Assembly: GCA_900167895.1 (NCBI GenBank)
Contig: FUZR01000001.1
Span: 1-64,000 of the forward strand
Reading direction: 5' to 3'
Source: Bacteroidales bacterium WCE2004
GTDB taxonomy: Bacteria > Bacteroidota > Bacteroidia > Bacteroidales > UBA932
Length of the DNA: 64,000 bases
The notes beneath the pieces are model-generated. The model searched no databases, was not told where the DNA came from, and saw only the letters and a program-made list of their open reading frames with translations. Below are positions 23,273 through 32,224 of the stretch, one piece after another. A program made the position numbers and the translations under genes. Numbering within the stretch: position 1 is the first letter of the stretch; each line of letters opens with the position of its first letter.

Positions 23273-24358
23273 ATGAGCAAGACGATCAAAGGCATCCAGG
23301 TCCCGCAGCGGGCCGACTTCGTAGGCAGTTTCCTCCGCCCCAAGAACCTTTCCGACAGCACGCGCGACCAGCTCGTGCGCGAATTGACAGACAAGCAAAA
23401 GCAGCTGGGCTATCACGTCATCACCGACGGCGAGTTCAACCGCACCTTCTGGCACCTGGACTTCTTCTGGGGCTTCGGCGGCGTGACGCACGAGGAAGGC
23501 GGCGACGTCGCGTTCAACGGCGTGACGGCCCGCCTTGACAGGGTGTTCCTGACCGGCAAACTCACGCCGAAGCCGCACCCGTTCATCGACGATTTCCGCC
23601 GCGTCAAGCAGTTTGAGGACAGCCAGACCATTGCCAAGCTCACGGTCCCCTCGCCCGCGCAGTTCTTCCAGCAGCTCGTCATGCCCAACAACTACGCCGG
23701 CACCATCGCCATCTACCCCGACCTCAACGACCTGATCCGGGACATCGCCGCCGTATACCAGGACTTCATCCGCCAGTTCTACGCGGCAGGAGGCCGTTTC
23801 CTGCAGCTTGACGACTGCACCTGGGGCGCCATCGTCGGCGAAGCCGCCGCACAGCGTTATGCCCGCCTGAGCTTCAATCTCGACAACGTCAAGGACATGC
23901 TGCTGCAGGTGAACAACCTGGCCCTCGAGGGCCGGCCGGCCGACCTGGTGGTGGCATCGCACATCTGCCGCGGCAATTACAATTCCGCCTGGTTCAACAG
24001 CGGCGCCTACGACACCGTGGCCGACTGGGTGTTCGCACGGGAGAACGTCGATATTCTCTACCTGGAATACGACGACGAGCGCTCAGGCAGTTTCAGGCCC
24101 CTGGCCAAGGTCAGCCCCGACAAGCACGTGGTGCTGGGCCTGATCACCACCAAGCGCCCCGAACTGGAGGACAAGGCGACCATCATCGCCCGCATCAACG
24201 AAGCCGCCAAATACATTCCGCTCGAGCGGCTCTCGCTCTCGCCGCAGTGCGGCTTCGCCTCCTGCGCCATCGGCAACAAGATCACGCCCGAAGAGCAGTG
24301 GGCAAAGCTCCGCCTGGTCAAGGAGATTTCCGACGAGGTCTGGGGCCCCGGGAAATAA
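23273..24358 (+). CDS. MetE C-terminal-like methyltransferase
   Basis: A 361-residue stand-alone relative of the cobalamin-independent methionine synthase catalytic domain. It has VGSFLRPKNL, ITDGEFNRTFWHLDFFWGF, FLQLDDCTWGAI, the zinc-ligand region ASHICRGNYNS (His, Cys), LEYDDERSG (Glu) and LSPQCGFASC (second Cys). It lacks the N-terminal folate-binding half, so the methyl donor is probably not the full MetE polyglutamyl-folate system and the substrate may be another thiol. It is divergent from an Lrp-type regulator and ends 4 bases before the convergent fimbrillin gene. Confidence 0.88.
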   Translation: MSKTIKGIQVPQRADFVGSFLRPKNLSDSTRDQLVRELTDKQKQLGYHVITDGEFNRTFWHLDFFWGFGGVTHEEGGDVAFNGVTARLDRVFLTGKLTPKPHPFIDDFRRVKQFEDSQTIAKLTVPSPAQFFQQLVMPNNYAGTIAIYPDLNDLIRDIAAVYQDFIRQFYAAGGRFLQLDDCTWGAIVGEAAAQRYARLSFNLDNVKDMLLQVNNLALEGRPADLVVASHICRGNYNSAWFNSGAYDTVADWVFARENVDILYLEYDDERSGSFRPLAKVSPDKHVVLGLITTKRPELEDKATIIARINEAAKYIPLERLSLSPQCGFASCAIGNKITPEEQWAKLRLVKEISDEVWGPGK

Positions 24359-24362
24359 GACA

Positions 24363-26009
24363 TCAAAAGGCAAGCGCTCTCCAGTCCATGCCCACCTGGT
24401 CAGTCTTGCTGAACGGCTTCGCATAGGTCTCCCCTGCGCTCCTTTGATAGACGAACATCCACATATAGGAAGCAGCTGCTCCATATGTTCCATACTCGGT
24501 AGAGCTGTAGGGATATCTTATGTTACCAGCTGGGGAGTCGTTTCCGCTGTATGTAGGTGCAAAAAAAGGCGTCCATAGGTATTTGACATCTTCGAGCATC
24601 GTCACGACGCCAGGCTGTATTTTACTCTCGTATTGGAAGTTGATGCGGCCTGTAAGGTTCATCGGACTTATGACCGTTCCTCCCCAGGTACAGATGATCT
24701 TGACCCACTGTCCTGCGCTTGGAACGAACCAGGGAGTGGCCTTTTCATAGATCGGTTGCGTCGAGGTGTGGTCTGTCGTCAGAAGTTTGAGACCTTCGAC
24801 CTTGCCCACCTTGAGGCAGTTGGTCAGTCCGGATTTGTCATTCAGGGCCTGCTCTACCGTCCGGCAGTTTTCCAGGTCCGGACAGTCAGCCACTTCCTCA
24901 GGATACAGGTTATAGGACCATTGTTTATACGGAGCGTCGGCGACCTTTCCGGCAAGCACGAGGCCGTGGACATATCCTTCCGTGTATTCGTCGTTCAGGT
25001 CGGCCAGGTAGGAGATGATTCCGGCCGGAGAGCCTTTGACCTTGGAACCGTCGGCCGGCCTGTGCTCGATGTGCATGTCGTTGAACAGCACGTCGCCGAT
25101 CTGTACGGTGAAATCCTCGATCTCGGAGCTGGCCGGATCGAAGCCCCCGTCGATGATGTATTTCTTATAGCGTCCGGCGCTTACGTTCTCGCACGTGAAG
25201 CTGAATATCCTTCCGTCCGGATTCCTGCCGGAAATGAACCTGGGCTGTCCCGGCTTCACGAGATAACGGTAGTATCCCTGCCGGCGGCTGGGCTTATAGA
25301 CCTTCTGCTCGAAAGCGTAGATCTTGCTTTCCGCCGAAAGATTCTCCATCGCGTCCGCCTCGGGAAGTTTGGGGAACAGATAGACCGTGCCCTTGATCTC
25401 CTCCGCCGCGGAGATGAAGATCAGCCCCATGGTGTGGCCAAGACTGAAGGTGAACGTGTTACCTTCCGTAAGGGCTCCGTCTCCCACCATCAGGTCGCTG
25501 GCTATGTATTTCCGGGTCGTGGACTGGTCCTCCAGCGGCATCCAGTCATTGATATAGCCGGCGAAGAATCCCGCTGCACTGTCTCTTGACCAGTCCAGCT
25601 TGTCCATGCCAAAGTCCTTGGCATAAGGGTAATAGGCGAAGTATTTCATCCCGGGGAAATAGAAGAAAGTCTCTCCGTCCGGATTCTTCCATTCGACGCC
25701 GTCAAAGACCAGCTCCAGGTTCTTGTAGTGGGTGGCACCACCGGAAGAGATGGAGAACACGCCGATCTTGTCTCCGGCCATGAAACGGGTCCGCATGATG
25801 GTCGATTCTCCGTCCGTTTCCTCTTCGTTGCTATCGGCTGCGCGTGTGGCGACCTTGTCCTGATAACCGCCGTCTATCACTTTTACGGTCATCGATCTGC
25901 GGATTTCCGCATCACCCTCTTCCTTGAGGTTTATATCCTCGGGGACGCAACCGGTTGCTGCCAGAGCGAGCATTGTCCAGCCCAGGCAGGAAAGAATTCT
26001 TTGTTTCAT
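24363..26009 (-). CDS. Fimbrillin family lipoprotein A1
   Basis: A 548-residue lipoprotein (LALAATGC lipobox). The N-terminal region contains TRAADSNEEE, an Arg site of the kind cut in Bacteroidales type V pilins before donor-strand polymerisation. The Mfa/FimA-like beta domain (MAGDKIGVFSI...YPYAKDF) follows, then a C-terminal module with WFVPSAGQWVKI and a Tyr/Trp-rich end. Residues about 1-355 are nearly identical to the next gene (A2); the C-terminal ~170 residues are much less similar. ATG 26009 is preferred to GTG 26015. Last gene of the fimbrillin operon; probably a pilus tip or adhesin subunit, by inference. Confidence 0.85.
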   Translation of the reverse strand: MKQRILSCLGWTMLALAATGCVPEDINLKEEGDAEIRRSMTVKVIDGGYQDKVATRAADSNEEETDGESTIMRTRFMAGDKIGVFSISSGGATHYKNLELVFDGVEWKNPDGETFFYFPGMKYFAYYPYAKDFGMDKLDWSRDSAAGFFAGYINDWMPLEDQSTTRKYIASDLMVGDGALTEGNTFTFSLGHTMGLIFISAAEEIKGTVYLFPKLPEADAMENLSAESKIYAFEQKVYKPSRRQGYYRYLVKPGQPRFISGRNPDGRIFSFTCENVSAGRYKKYIIDGGFDPASSEIEDFTVQIGDVLFNDMHIEHRPADGSKVKGSPAGIISYLADLNDEYTEGYVHGLVLAGKVADAPYKQWSYNLYPEEVADCPDLENCRTVEQALNDKSGLTNCLKVGKVEGLKLLTTDHTSTQPIYEKATPWFVPSAGQWVKIICTWGGTVISPMNLTGRINFQYESKIQPGVVTMLEDVKYLWTPFFAPTYSGNDSPAGNIRYPYSSTEYGTYGAAASYMWMFVYQRSAGETYAKPFSKTDQVGMDWRALAF

Positions 26010-26039
26010 GTTCACTTAGCTTTTTATGATTTTACGATA

Positions 26040-26195
26040 TTATTTGTGTGCTGGTAATATTTTCAGGCTTCCGTTGTCGTCCCACACCAATACCAGGTTG
26101 TCACCCCGATCGAGGGTGACAACCTGGTTGGCGCAGTCTCCGCTGACGCTTATGCTATAGATGAAAGGGAAGGATTCATCCCCGGCATTCCGGCA
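26040..26195 (-). pseudogene. C-terminal remnant of a fimbrillin B-type gene
   Basis: Between A2 and A1 the minus strand reads GDESFP joined directly to FIYSISVS.D...VVT..RGDNLVLVWDDNG and ends in TAA (26040-26042). The gene at 27855-29084 has GDESFP and, about 90 residues later, FIYDISVSED...VVTPMVGDDLVWTWDGDG. So a B-type gene lost its front and an internal segment but kept its end. No start codon or signal peptide remains. Confidence 0.75.
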
Positions 26196-27827
26196 TCAAA
26201 AAGCAAATGCTTTCCAGACTTTGCCTTTCTGGCTGGTTTTGTCATATACCTCCGCGGATGGCGCCGCTCCACTCAACGGGGCAGCAAAAAACCAGATGGC
26301 TGATCCACTATACTCGGTGGAACTGAAAGCGGCACTCTTATTTACAGCCGGGGAATCACTGATAGCGTAGGTAATTTTGAAAAAAGGGGTCCAAAGATAT
26401 TTAATATCATCGATCATCGACGTTCCTCCGGGTTGTATTTTGCTTTCGTATTCGAAATCGATATGCCCGGAGCGGTTCATCGGACTCGTTATTTTTCCTC
26501 CCCAGGCACAGAATATCTTGACCCACTGTCCGGCGCTGGGAATAAACCAGGAGGATGCCTGTTCATAGATTGGAGACGTTGTGGTGTGGGTTCCCAAAAA
26601 AGAGCCGATGCCTCTGGTCGAGCGTACAGCCAAACTGTTGCTCAGGCCGGATTTGTCTTTAATGGCTTGTCCTGCCAATTGACAGTTTACCAGGTCAGGA
26701 TAATCAGATACTTCCTGGGTATATTGGCTATAAGACCATTCAATATTCGAATAGGAGTTGATCTTACCGGCAAGCACAAGCCCGTGGACATACCCTTCGG
26801 TGTATTCGTCGTTCAGATCGGCCAGATACGAGATGATTCCTGCCGGGGACCCTGTGACTTTGGAACCGTCGGCCGGCCTGTGCTCGATGTGCATGTCGTT
26901 GAACAGCACGTCCCCGATCTGTACGGTGAAGTCCTCGATTTCGGAACGGGCCGGATCGAATCCCCCGTCGATGACGTATTTCTTATAGTGTCCGGCGCTT
27001 ACGTTCTCGCACGTGAAGCTGAATACCTTTCCGTCAGGGTCCCTGCCGGAAATGAATTTCGCCTGTCCCGGTTTCACGAGATAACGGTAGCAGCCCTGTT
27101 TTCGGCTCGGCTTATAGACTTTCTGCTCGAAAGCGTAGATCTTGCTTTCGTCCGAGAGGGTCTCCATTGCATCTGCCTCAGGAAGTTTGGGGAAAAGATA
27201 GACCGTGCCCTTGATTTCCTCCGCCGCAGAGATAAAGATCAGCCCCATGGTGTGGCCGAGCCGGAAGGTAAACGTGTTGTCTTCCGCAAGACCGCCATCT
27301 CCCACCATCAGGTCGCTGGCTATGTAATTCCTGGTCGTGGACTGATCCTCCAGCGGCATCCAGTCATTGATATAGCCGGCGAAGAATCCCGCCGCGCTGT
27401 CCCGTGACCAGTCCAGCTTGTCCATGTCGAAGTCCCGGGTATAAGGATAATAGGCGAAGTATTTCATCCCGGAGAAGAAGAAAAAGGTCTCTCCGTCCGG
27501 ATTCTTCCATTCGGTGCCGTCATAGGCCAGTTCCAGGTTCTTGTAATGCGTGGCGCCGCCGGAAGAGATGGAGAACACGCCGATCTTGTCGCCGGCCATG
27601 AAACGGGTCCGCATGACCGTGGATTCTCCGTCCGTTTCCTCTTCGTTGCTTTCGCCGGCGCGGGTACCGACCTTGTCCTGATAGCCGTTATCCACCACTT
27701 TTACCGTCAGCTGCCTGCGGTTCTCCGCGTCGTTCCCGTCTTCGATATTCAACCCCGTCTGAACGCAACCGACGGCACTCAGGGCAAGCATTGTCCAGCC
27801 CAGGCTGGAAAGGATTCTTTTGATCAT
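26196..27827 (-). CDS. Fimbrillin family lipoprotein A2
   Basis: A 543-residue paralogue of A1 with lipobox LSAVGC, Arg site VGTRAGESNEEE, the same MAGDKIGVFSISSGGATHYKNLEL block and shared IIDGGFDPA...DVLFNDMHIEHRPADGSKV segments. The C-terminal module is conserved in pattern (WFIPSAGQWVKIFCAWGG) but diverged in sequence from A1. It lies 27 bases downstream of B and is followed immediately by the B remnant. It is likely polymerised or displayed on the surface via lipid anchoring and Arg-specific processing; this is known for the family, not shown here. Confidence 0.87.
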   Translation of the reverse strand: MIKRILSSLGWTMLALSAVGCVQTGLNIEDGNDAENRRQLTVKVVDNGYQDKVGTRAGESNEEETDGESTVMRTRFMAGDKIGVFSISSGGATHYKNLELAYDGTEWKNPDGETFFFFSGMKYFAYYPYTRDFDMDKLDWSRDSAAGFFAGYINDWMPLEDQSTTRNYIASDLMVGDGGLAEDNTFTFRLGHTMGLIFISAAEEIKGTVYLFPKLPEADAMETLSDESKIYAFEQKVYKPSRKQGCYRYLVKPGQAKFISGRDPDGKVFSFTCENVSAGHYKKYVIDGGFDPARSEIEDFTVQIGDVLFNDMHIEHRPADGSKVTGSPAGIISYLADLNDEYTEGYVHGLVLAGKINSYSNIEWSYSQYTQEVSDYPDLVNCQLAGQAIKDKSGLSNSLAVRSTRGIGSFLGTHTTTSPIYEQASSWFIPSAGQWVKIFCAWGGKITSPMNRSGHIDFEYESKIQPGGTSMIDDIKYLWTPFFKITYAISDSPAVNKSAAFSSTEYSGSAIWFFAAPLSGAAPSAEVYDKTSQKGKVWKAFAF

Positions 27828-27854
27828 ATCTATTTGGTTTTTTTGATTATACGT

Positions 27855-29084
27855 TTACTCCGGGGTACTGGTGATATCCTCATCTTCTCCCTCCTTTGTC
27901 CATTGGCTTCCTCCGTCGCCATTGATGGTTCCAGGCTGGTCGTCCCCTGTCGCTTCTCCGTCGCCTCCTTCTTTCTCCCAGCCATCCGATCCGGGACTGG
28001 GCGGCGGATTCCCCTCCTCAACCGTGACGCTCCCGTCACCTTCCTTCTTCCAGCCTTCCGGGCCGAACCCGAGCGGGATTACGCCGGAGGTGACATTGGT
28101 GTCCGCGCTGCGGTCCCATATCCAGCCCTGGATGATGAGTTCGGCACTTTTCTCGTCATCTTCCGTGACAGTCCCGTCGCCGTCCCAGGTCCAGACCAGG
28201 TCGTCGCCTACCATCGGGGTGACGACCAGTTTGGTGCTGTCTTCGCTGACGCTTATGTCATAAATGAAAAGGTGTCCGGGCGTCAGCCGGGCCTGATTCT
28301 GCGCGGGGACATAATAGTACGTGTGTCCCCGCAGGGTGATGGCGAGCAGCGGCTTGCCGTCGAAATTGTCGGGAATGACCAGGGCCTCATAGTATTTGAG
28401 ATAGGAGGAGGCACCCTCCACGACCGTCTCATGAGGCGTCACATATCCCAGATTCTCCTTTTTCCTGGAAAGGGTCCAGCGTCCGTAGCGGTCAGACGGA
28501 ATCTCCTCGAAGGACGCCCGCATCACCACAGGGAAGGATTCGTCCCCGACGGTAAGGCCTTCCAACGCTTCGGCGTTGTCCTTGAGCGCTCCTTCGTTCT
28601 TGATCCGCACCATGACCTTGGAGGTCTGGTGATAGAAATTGATCCGCGCATGGAAACGGTCGGTATACGTGATTCCGGTAGGAGCGGCATAGAGGAAATC
28701 ACTCTGCCGCATCCCGGCGCCCTCGTCGGCGTCCTGGTCGCCGGCGACGGCCCATTCTGAAGGAATTTCCTTCAGGTTCCTGCCATCTCCCCTGAACCAG
28801 CCGGATATCTGTTTCTTCTCTCCGGATGCTTTCCAGAGGAACGGCGTCTCGGACGGCGCCGCCTTCAGGATGCCTCCATCTTCATCGCAGGCCTCATAAA
28901 TCTTGACTTCGCCGCCGATGCGCAGAGCCACCCGGTCGCGGGCTTTCAGGGCCCCGTCCGCGGACGCCGCCCGCAGTACGACCGGCTCCGGCGTCTCCAG
29001 GGGATTCCCCATGTCCGACAGAAACGAGCAGGCGGCGAGCATCAGTACAATGCCCGCGGCCAATATATAGTCGTGTGTTTTCAT
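27855..29084 (-). CDS. Fimbrillin family lipoprotein B
   Basis: From ATG 29084 (409 residues): signal MKTHDYILAAGIVLMLAAC, a Mfa-like domain (LKARDRVALRIGGEVKIYE; FLYAAPTGITYTDRFHARINFYHQTSKVMVRIKN), then GHLFIYDISVSEDSTKLVVTP. The last ~95 residues are an acidic, Gly-rich tail with repeated W-x-(W/K)-(D/E)-G-D-G-x-V-T units: VWTWDGDGTVT, GWKKEGDGSVT, GWEKEGGDGEAT and QWTKEGEDEDIT. Its stop is 27 bases from A2, and it follows the 29092-30084 gene by 7 bases. The repeat tail may be a surface spacer. Confidence 0.82.
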   Translation of the reverse strand: MKTHDYILAAGIVLMLAACSFLSDMGNPLETPEPVVLRAASADGALKARDRVALRIGGEVKIYEACDEDGGILKAAPSETPFLWKASGEKKQISGWFRGDGRNLKEIPSEWAVAGDQDADEGAGMRQSDFLYAAPTGITYTDRFHARINFYHQTSKVMVRIKNEGALKDNAEALEGLTVGDESFPVVMRASFEEIPSDRYGRWTLSRKKENLGYVTPHETVVEGASSYLKYYEALVIPDNFDGKPLLAITLRGHTYYYVPAQNQARLTPGHLFIYDISVSEDSTKLVVTPMVGDDLVWTWDGDGTVTEDDEKSAELIIQGWIWDRSADTNVTSGVIPLGFGPEGWKKEGDGSVTVEEGNPPPSPGSDGWEKEGGDGEATGDDQPGTINGDGGSQWTKEGEDEDITSTPE

Positions 29085-29091
29085 GACAGTG

Positions 29092-30084
29092 CTAAAAAGT
29101 GATATGGACGTCGGTCTGGCCGCCCATTTCCCAGTCGTTGACGAAAGCTTCATATTCCAGGGCGAGGGATACGACGGAAATCTGGTAGGTATAGACCTTT
29201 CCCATTTGCCATTCCTGTATGGAACGGCTTCGAAGCTTCGCCTCAAGCGTATGGACGGAGGTCACGCCATCGACGGCCGCTTCATATTCGATCACCATCT
29301 TCGCCCCGTCCGGAATCGCCTGCGGCAGCATCAGGAAGGTGTCGTCCCCGCCTGCAACCATCTTCCTGCCGTCCGGATCCCCGGCCAGCGTCACGCCCTC
29401 GACGACAAACCCGGGCCTGACGGTAAAGCACGCGCCGTCGGTCTGGTCGGGCAGCGTCCATCCGTCATCTCCATGACGGTAAGAACCCTTCCCGTGGATG
29501 TCCTTGAGCGAGATGCTCTTGATCGTTCCGGCAAGGCCGATGTCGCCGGTGACGAACTGGATGGCGGAAAGCCGGTGATGCATCGTGACGGGTACATCTT
29601 CGAGGTCGCCGTCGGTGCTCAGCACCTCGGATTCGCCGGTCATCAGGTCCACCTGGTCGGACACGTCTGCGGGTACCTCATACTCCAGGGTCAAAGGACC
29701 GGGGACGGAAGGAGCCGCCAGCCGCACCGGTCCCGTGCCGTCCTGCGGGAAGAAGGGATAGTAAGCCTGGAACACGATGGACTTGCCGGCGGCCGGCCTG
29801 GCATAGCTGTCGGCCGTGTCCCATCCGGCTCCTTTTCTGACCACTTCCCCGTTCCACATATACTCCGGCAGCCCCGGCTGGGCACCGTCGTCAAAGACGC
29901 AGGCCGACATGCCCACGCTCCTGCTGAGCTCATGTTCAGGAGCGCCTTTCACGGCGACCGCGTCTGTAGAGAACTGGAAGGACCATTTTTTCAAGGCCGG
30001 CGCAGCAGGGTCTTCGCGGCTGCAAGCCGGCAGCGACAGCATCAGGAATGCGGACATGGCCACGGGCCATAGATGAATCCTCAT
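29092..30084 (-). CDS. Fimbrillin family lipoprotein C
   Basis: ATG 30084 gives 330 residues with lipoprotein signal MRIHLWPVAMSAFLMLSLPAC. It has the FimA/Mfa-like beta-sandwich pattern: GKSIVFQAYYPFF, EVPADVSDQVDLMTGES, VPVTMHHRLSAIQFVTG, IKSISLKDIHGKGSY and a C-terminal GKVYTYQISVVSLALEYEAFVNDW. These blocks are characteristic of the Bacteroidales fimbrillin family. It is the third gene in the operon, 37 bases after the 30122-31201 gene, and could be the anchor or a shaft subunit. Confidence 0.85.
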   Translation of the reverse strand: MRIHLWPVAMSAFLMLSLPACSREDPAAPALKKWSFQFSTDAVAVKGAPEHELSRSVGMSACVFDDGAQPGLPEYMWNGEVVRKGAGWDTADSYARPAAGKSIVFQAYYPFFPQDGTGPVRLAAPSVPGPLTLEYEVPADVSDQVDLMTGESEVLSTDGDLEDVPVTMHHRLSAIQFVTGDIGLAGTIKSISLKDIHGKGSYRHGDDGWTLPDQTDGACFTVRPGFVVEGVTLAGDPDGRKMVAGGDDTFLMLPQAIPDGAKMVIEYEAAVDGVTSVHTLEAKLRSRSIQEWQMGKVYTYQISVVSLALEYEAFVNDWEMGGQTDVHITF

Positions 30085-30121
30085 TTCAAAGTGTTTAGAA
30101 TATGGATGTTGTGTGAATGTG

Positions 30122-31201
30122 TCAGAATTCGATATCCTCCGGTTCCTCCGTTCCGTCAACCCAGGGTTCGACGTCGAAGAAATAGCCGGAGCTGAACGAC
30201 ATGGGGCTGCCGCTGCTGTCATATCCTCCCGTGAAACTGATGGCAAGGGTGCTCGTCACGCCGGCTGTGGTCTTCGGGATATTGACCGGGAGATACACCT
30301 CCCCATAGGAGTCCGCCGAGCCCAGCACATATCTGCCCTGCGCGTTCTGTATCTTGCAGAGCAGCCGCAGGTAATTCTGGCCGTTGGCGTCAGCCTCCGC
30401 TATGGAGACGGGGCTGGAGTCCTTCGTTTTCCACTTGGTGCCTTTTGCCTGCGGCATCACGATGAGGATGGTATCCCTGTGGACCAGATAATCCCGGGTG
30501 GCCGGGACCACGAACGGCTCGTCCAGGATGCGCTCGGCCTTCCCGCGGGCGGTACCCTCCGCCCAGGTGCCGGCATTCGATTCCGTGGCGCTGAACGTGA
30601 AGGTTCCCGAGGTAATGACGTTATGCACGGATATTCCTCCGACCACGACATGATAACCTTCCTCCATCTTGTTGACAATCATGAAATTCAGGGCCGCGAG
30701 CGCAGATTTGAAACGGAGCCCGGTATCGCCGCCGTTCTCACTGACGTTCACGCCGATGGAGGAGGCATACATCAGGTCAAACTGATCCTCCGCACGCTCC
30801 GGCACCGTATAGGTAAATGTCTGTTTCGCGGGCGTCATCGTCAGCTTGTCCATGATACCGCCGGCGCTCTTTTTGGCAAACGAGGCATTGACGGCATATA
30901 AGTTGACCGCTTCGTCAGGAATGTTGATGCTGCCGCTCTGGCTCCATGTCCCGTCTTCGTGCTTCTCCAGGATGACGTTTTTCGCAAAGGTATTCCTGCC
31001 GCTCATCCCATAAAGGCCATATCGGTTGACGTTGAAACTGTCCTGGCGGGAGCCGCGTGTCAGCGGAAGACCGTCTATCGGGATGTCGTATACAAAAGGA
31101 GCGGAAAGCGTATCGCCACCATCCTTGGTGCAGCCGGCGAAGCCTATTGCCAATGAGAAGAGGAGGGCGGCAACCTGCAGGGCTTTATACAATAATTTCA
31201 T
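30122..31201 (-). CDS. Fimbrillin family lipoprotein D
   Basis: A 359-residue lipoprotein (LAIGFAGC lipobox, Cys24) with an Arg site in LPLTRGSRQD shortly after. Fimbrillin-like blocks follow: EAVNLYAVNASF, QTFTYTVPERAEDQFDLMYASS, LRFKSALAALNFMIVNKM and a C-terminal IPKTTAGVTSTLAISFTGGYDSSG. It is the first fimbrillin gene of the operon, 12 bases downstream of the FKBP isomerase gene. The pattern FDLMYA(S/T) and the short post-lipid segment resemble major-shaft pilins, but the role is inference. Confidence 0.83.
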   Translation of the reverse strand: MKLLYKALQVAALLFSLAIGFAGCTKDGGDTLSAPFVYDIPIDGLPLTRGSRQDSFNVNRYGLYGMSGRNTFAKNVILEKHEDGTWSQSGSINIPDEAVNLYAVNASFAKKSAGGIMDKLTMTPAKQTFTYTVPERAEDQFDLMYASSIGVNVSENGGDTGLRFKSALAALNFMIVNKMEEGYHVVVGGISVHNVITSGTFTFSATESNAGTWAEGTARGKAERILDEPFVVPATRDYLVHRDTILIVMPQAKGTKWKTKDSSPVSIAEADANGQNYLRLLCKIQNAQGRYVLGSADSYGEVYLPVNIPKTTAGVTSTLAISFTGGYDSSGSPMSFSSGYFFDVEPWVDGTEEPEDIEF

Positions 31202-31213
31202 TTTACACTTGAG

Positions 31214-31636
31214 TTATCGCTCGATCTTGACCAGGGTCATGGTGAAGACCAGCGTGCTGTAGGCGGGGATATCGTCCATCTTCGTTGCGCCATAGGCCCA
31301 TTTGGCAGGGATATAGACTTCCCAGGTATCGCCCTCGTGCATCCGCGTGAGGGCGATCTGCCAGCCCATGATGAGCTCGTTCACCCGGAACAGCGCGGGA
31401 AGCGCCTCGCCTTCCGTGGTGTCGAACACCGTGCCGTCGATCAGGCGCCCGGTATAATGGACATAGACGATGCCACGCGGCGTGGGCGTGCGGGTACCTC
31501 CACCCTTTTCCAGCACCTTGTACAGGACGCCGTTGTCGAGGGCGACGATCCCCTCTTCTCGGGCTTTCGCCTCCAGGAAGGCCTCGTTCGCCTCTTTGTA
31601 GGGGTTGGGACGTTTTTGTTTTTTGCGGTAGTACAT
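31214..31636 (-). CDS. FKBP-type peptidyl-prolyl isomerase
   Basis: A 140-residue single-domain FKBP: VYVHYTGRLIDGTVFDTT (beta strands with conserved Tyr/Asp/Phe), FRVNELIMGWQIALTRMHEGDTWEVYIPAKWAYG and PAYSTLVFTMTLVKIE. The basic N-terminus (MYYRKKQKRPNPYKEANEAF) has no signal peptide, so it may be cytosolic despite heading a lipoprotein operon. ATG 31636 is chosen because a TATATTTG -7 box lies about 14 bases upstream and the earlier in-frame codon is TTG. It probably folds Pro-containing proteins; a specific link with pilin folding is only suggested by position. Confidence 0.85.
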   Translation of the reverse strand: MYYRKKQKRPNPYKEANEAFLEAKAREEGIVALDNGVLYKVLEKGGGTRTPTPRGIVYVHYTGRLIDGTVFDTTEGEALPALFRVNELIMGWQIALTRMHEGDTWEVYIPAKWAYGATKMDDIPAYSTLVFTMTLVKIER

Positions 31637-31814
31637 AAGGATTGGGTACAAATATACACTTTCGAAGCATCATTTACAACCCGGACGCGGCAAGGCAGCG
31701 TTTCCGACGCGCCGGGCGGAGCAGTTTCTCCGGCGGGGCTTGACATTCCGGGCAATTATTCCCATCTTCGTACTCGGATCAGAAACCAAAATAGTAATAA
31801 GAAAAGCTTCCGTC

Positions 31815-32222
31815 ATGCGTAAATTCCTGATTATATTCACGTTGTTCATCGCCATCGGGGCGTTGTGCGGCGCCGTCATGATGTGGGTCGATCCCAGCGG
31901 CAACGGCTGGGGCGGCGCCGCATTGCTGGATATGCTCCGGGCCAAGATGCCCTGGCCGGAAATCTTCTTCAAGGACTTCGTCCCTTCCGGCTTCGTGCTG
32001 CTGGCCGTCAACGGCATCACGCAATTCCTGGCGGCGCTGATGCTGGTCAAGAAGCTGCCGCAGGCCTTTGGCGTCACGCTCGCCTGCGGCGTCATCCTGA
32101 TGCTCTGGATCGTGCTGGAATGGTGGATCTTCGGATTCAACCCGGTCAGCAACGTCTACTTCTTTTTCGGCCTCGTGGAGGCCGTGGCGGCATTCCGTGG
32201 CATCCAGAAATCCCGTAATTGA
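31815..32222 (+). CDS. Small integral membrane protein
   Basis: A 135-residue protein with four predicted helices: MRKFLIIFTLFIAIGALCGAVM, SGFVLLAVNGITQFLAALMLV, AFGVTLACGVILMLWIVLEWWIFGF and SNVYFFFGLVEAVAAF. The GVILMLWIVLEWWIFGFNPVSNVYF pattern recurs in uncharacterised Bacteroidales membrane proteins. It ends 2 bases before the alpha/beta hydrolase start, so the two are an operon. Function unknown. Confidence 0.7.
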   Translation: MRKFLIIFTLFIAIGALCGAVMMWVDPSGNGWGGAALLDMLRAKMPWPEIFFKDFVPSGFVLLAVNGITQFLAALMLVKKLPQAFGVTLACGVILMLWIVLEWWIFGFNPVSNVYFFFGLVEAVAAFRGIQKSRN

Positions 32223-32224
32223 CG

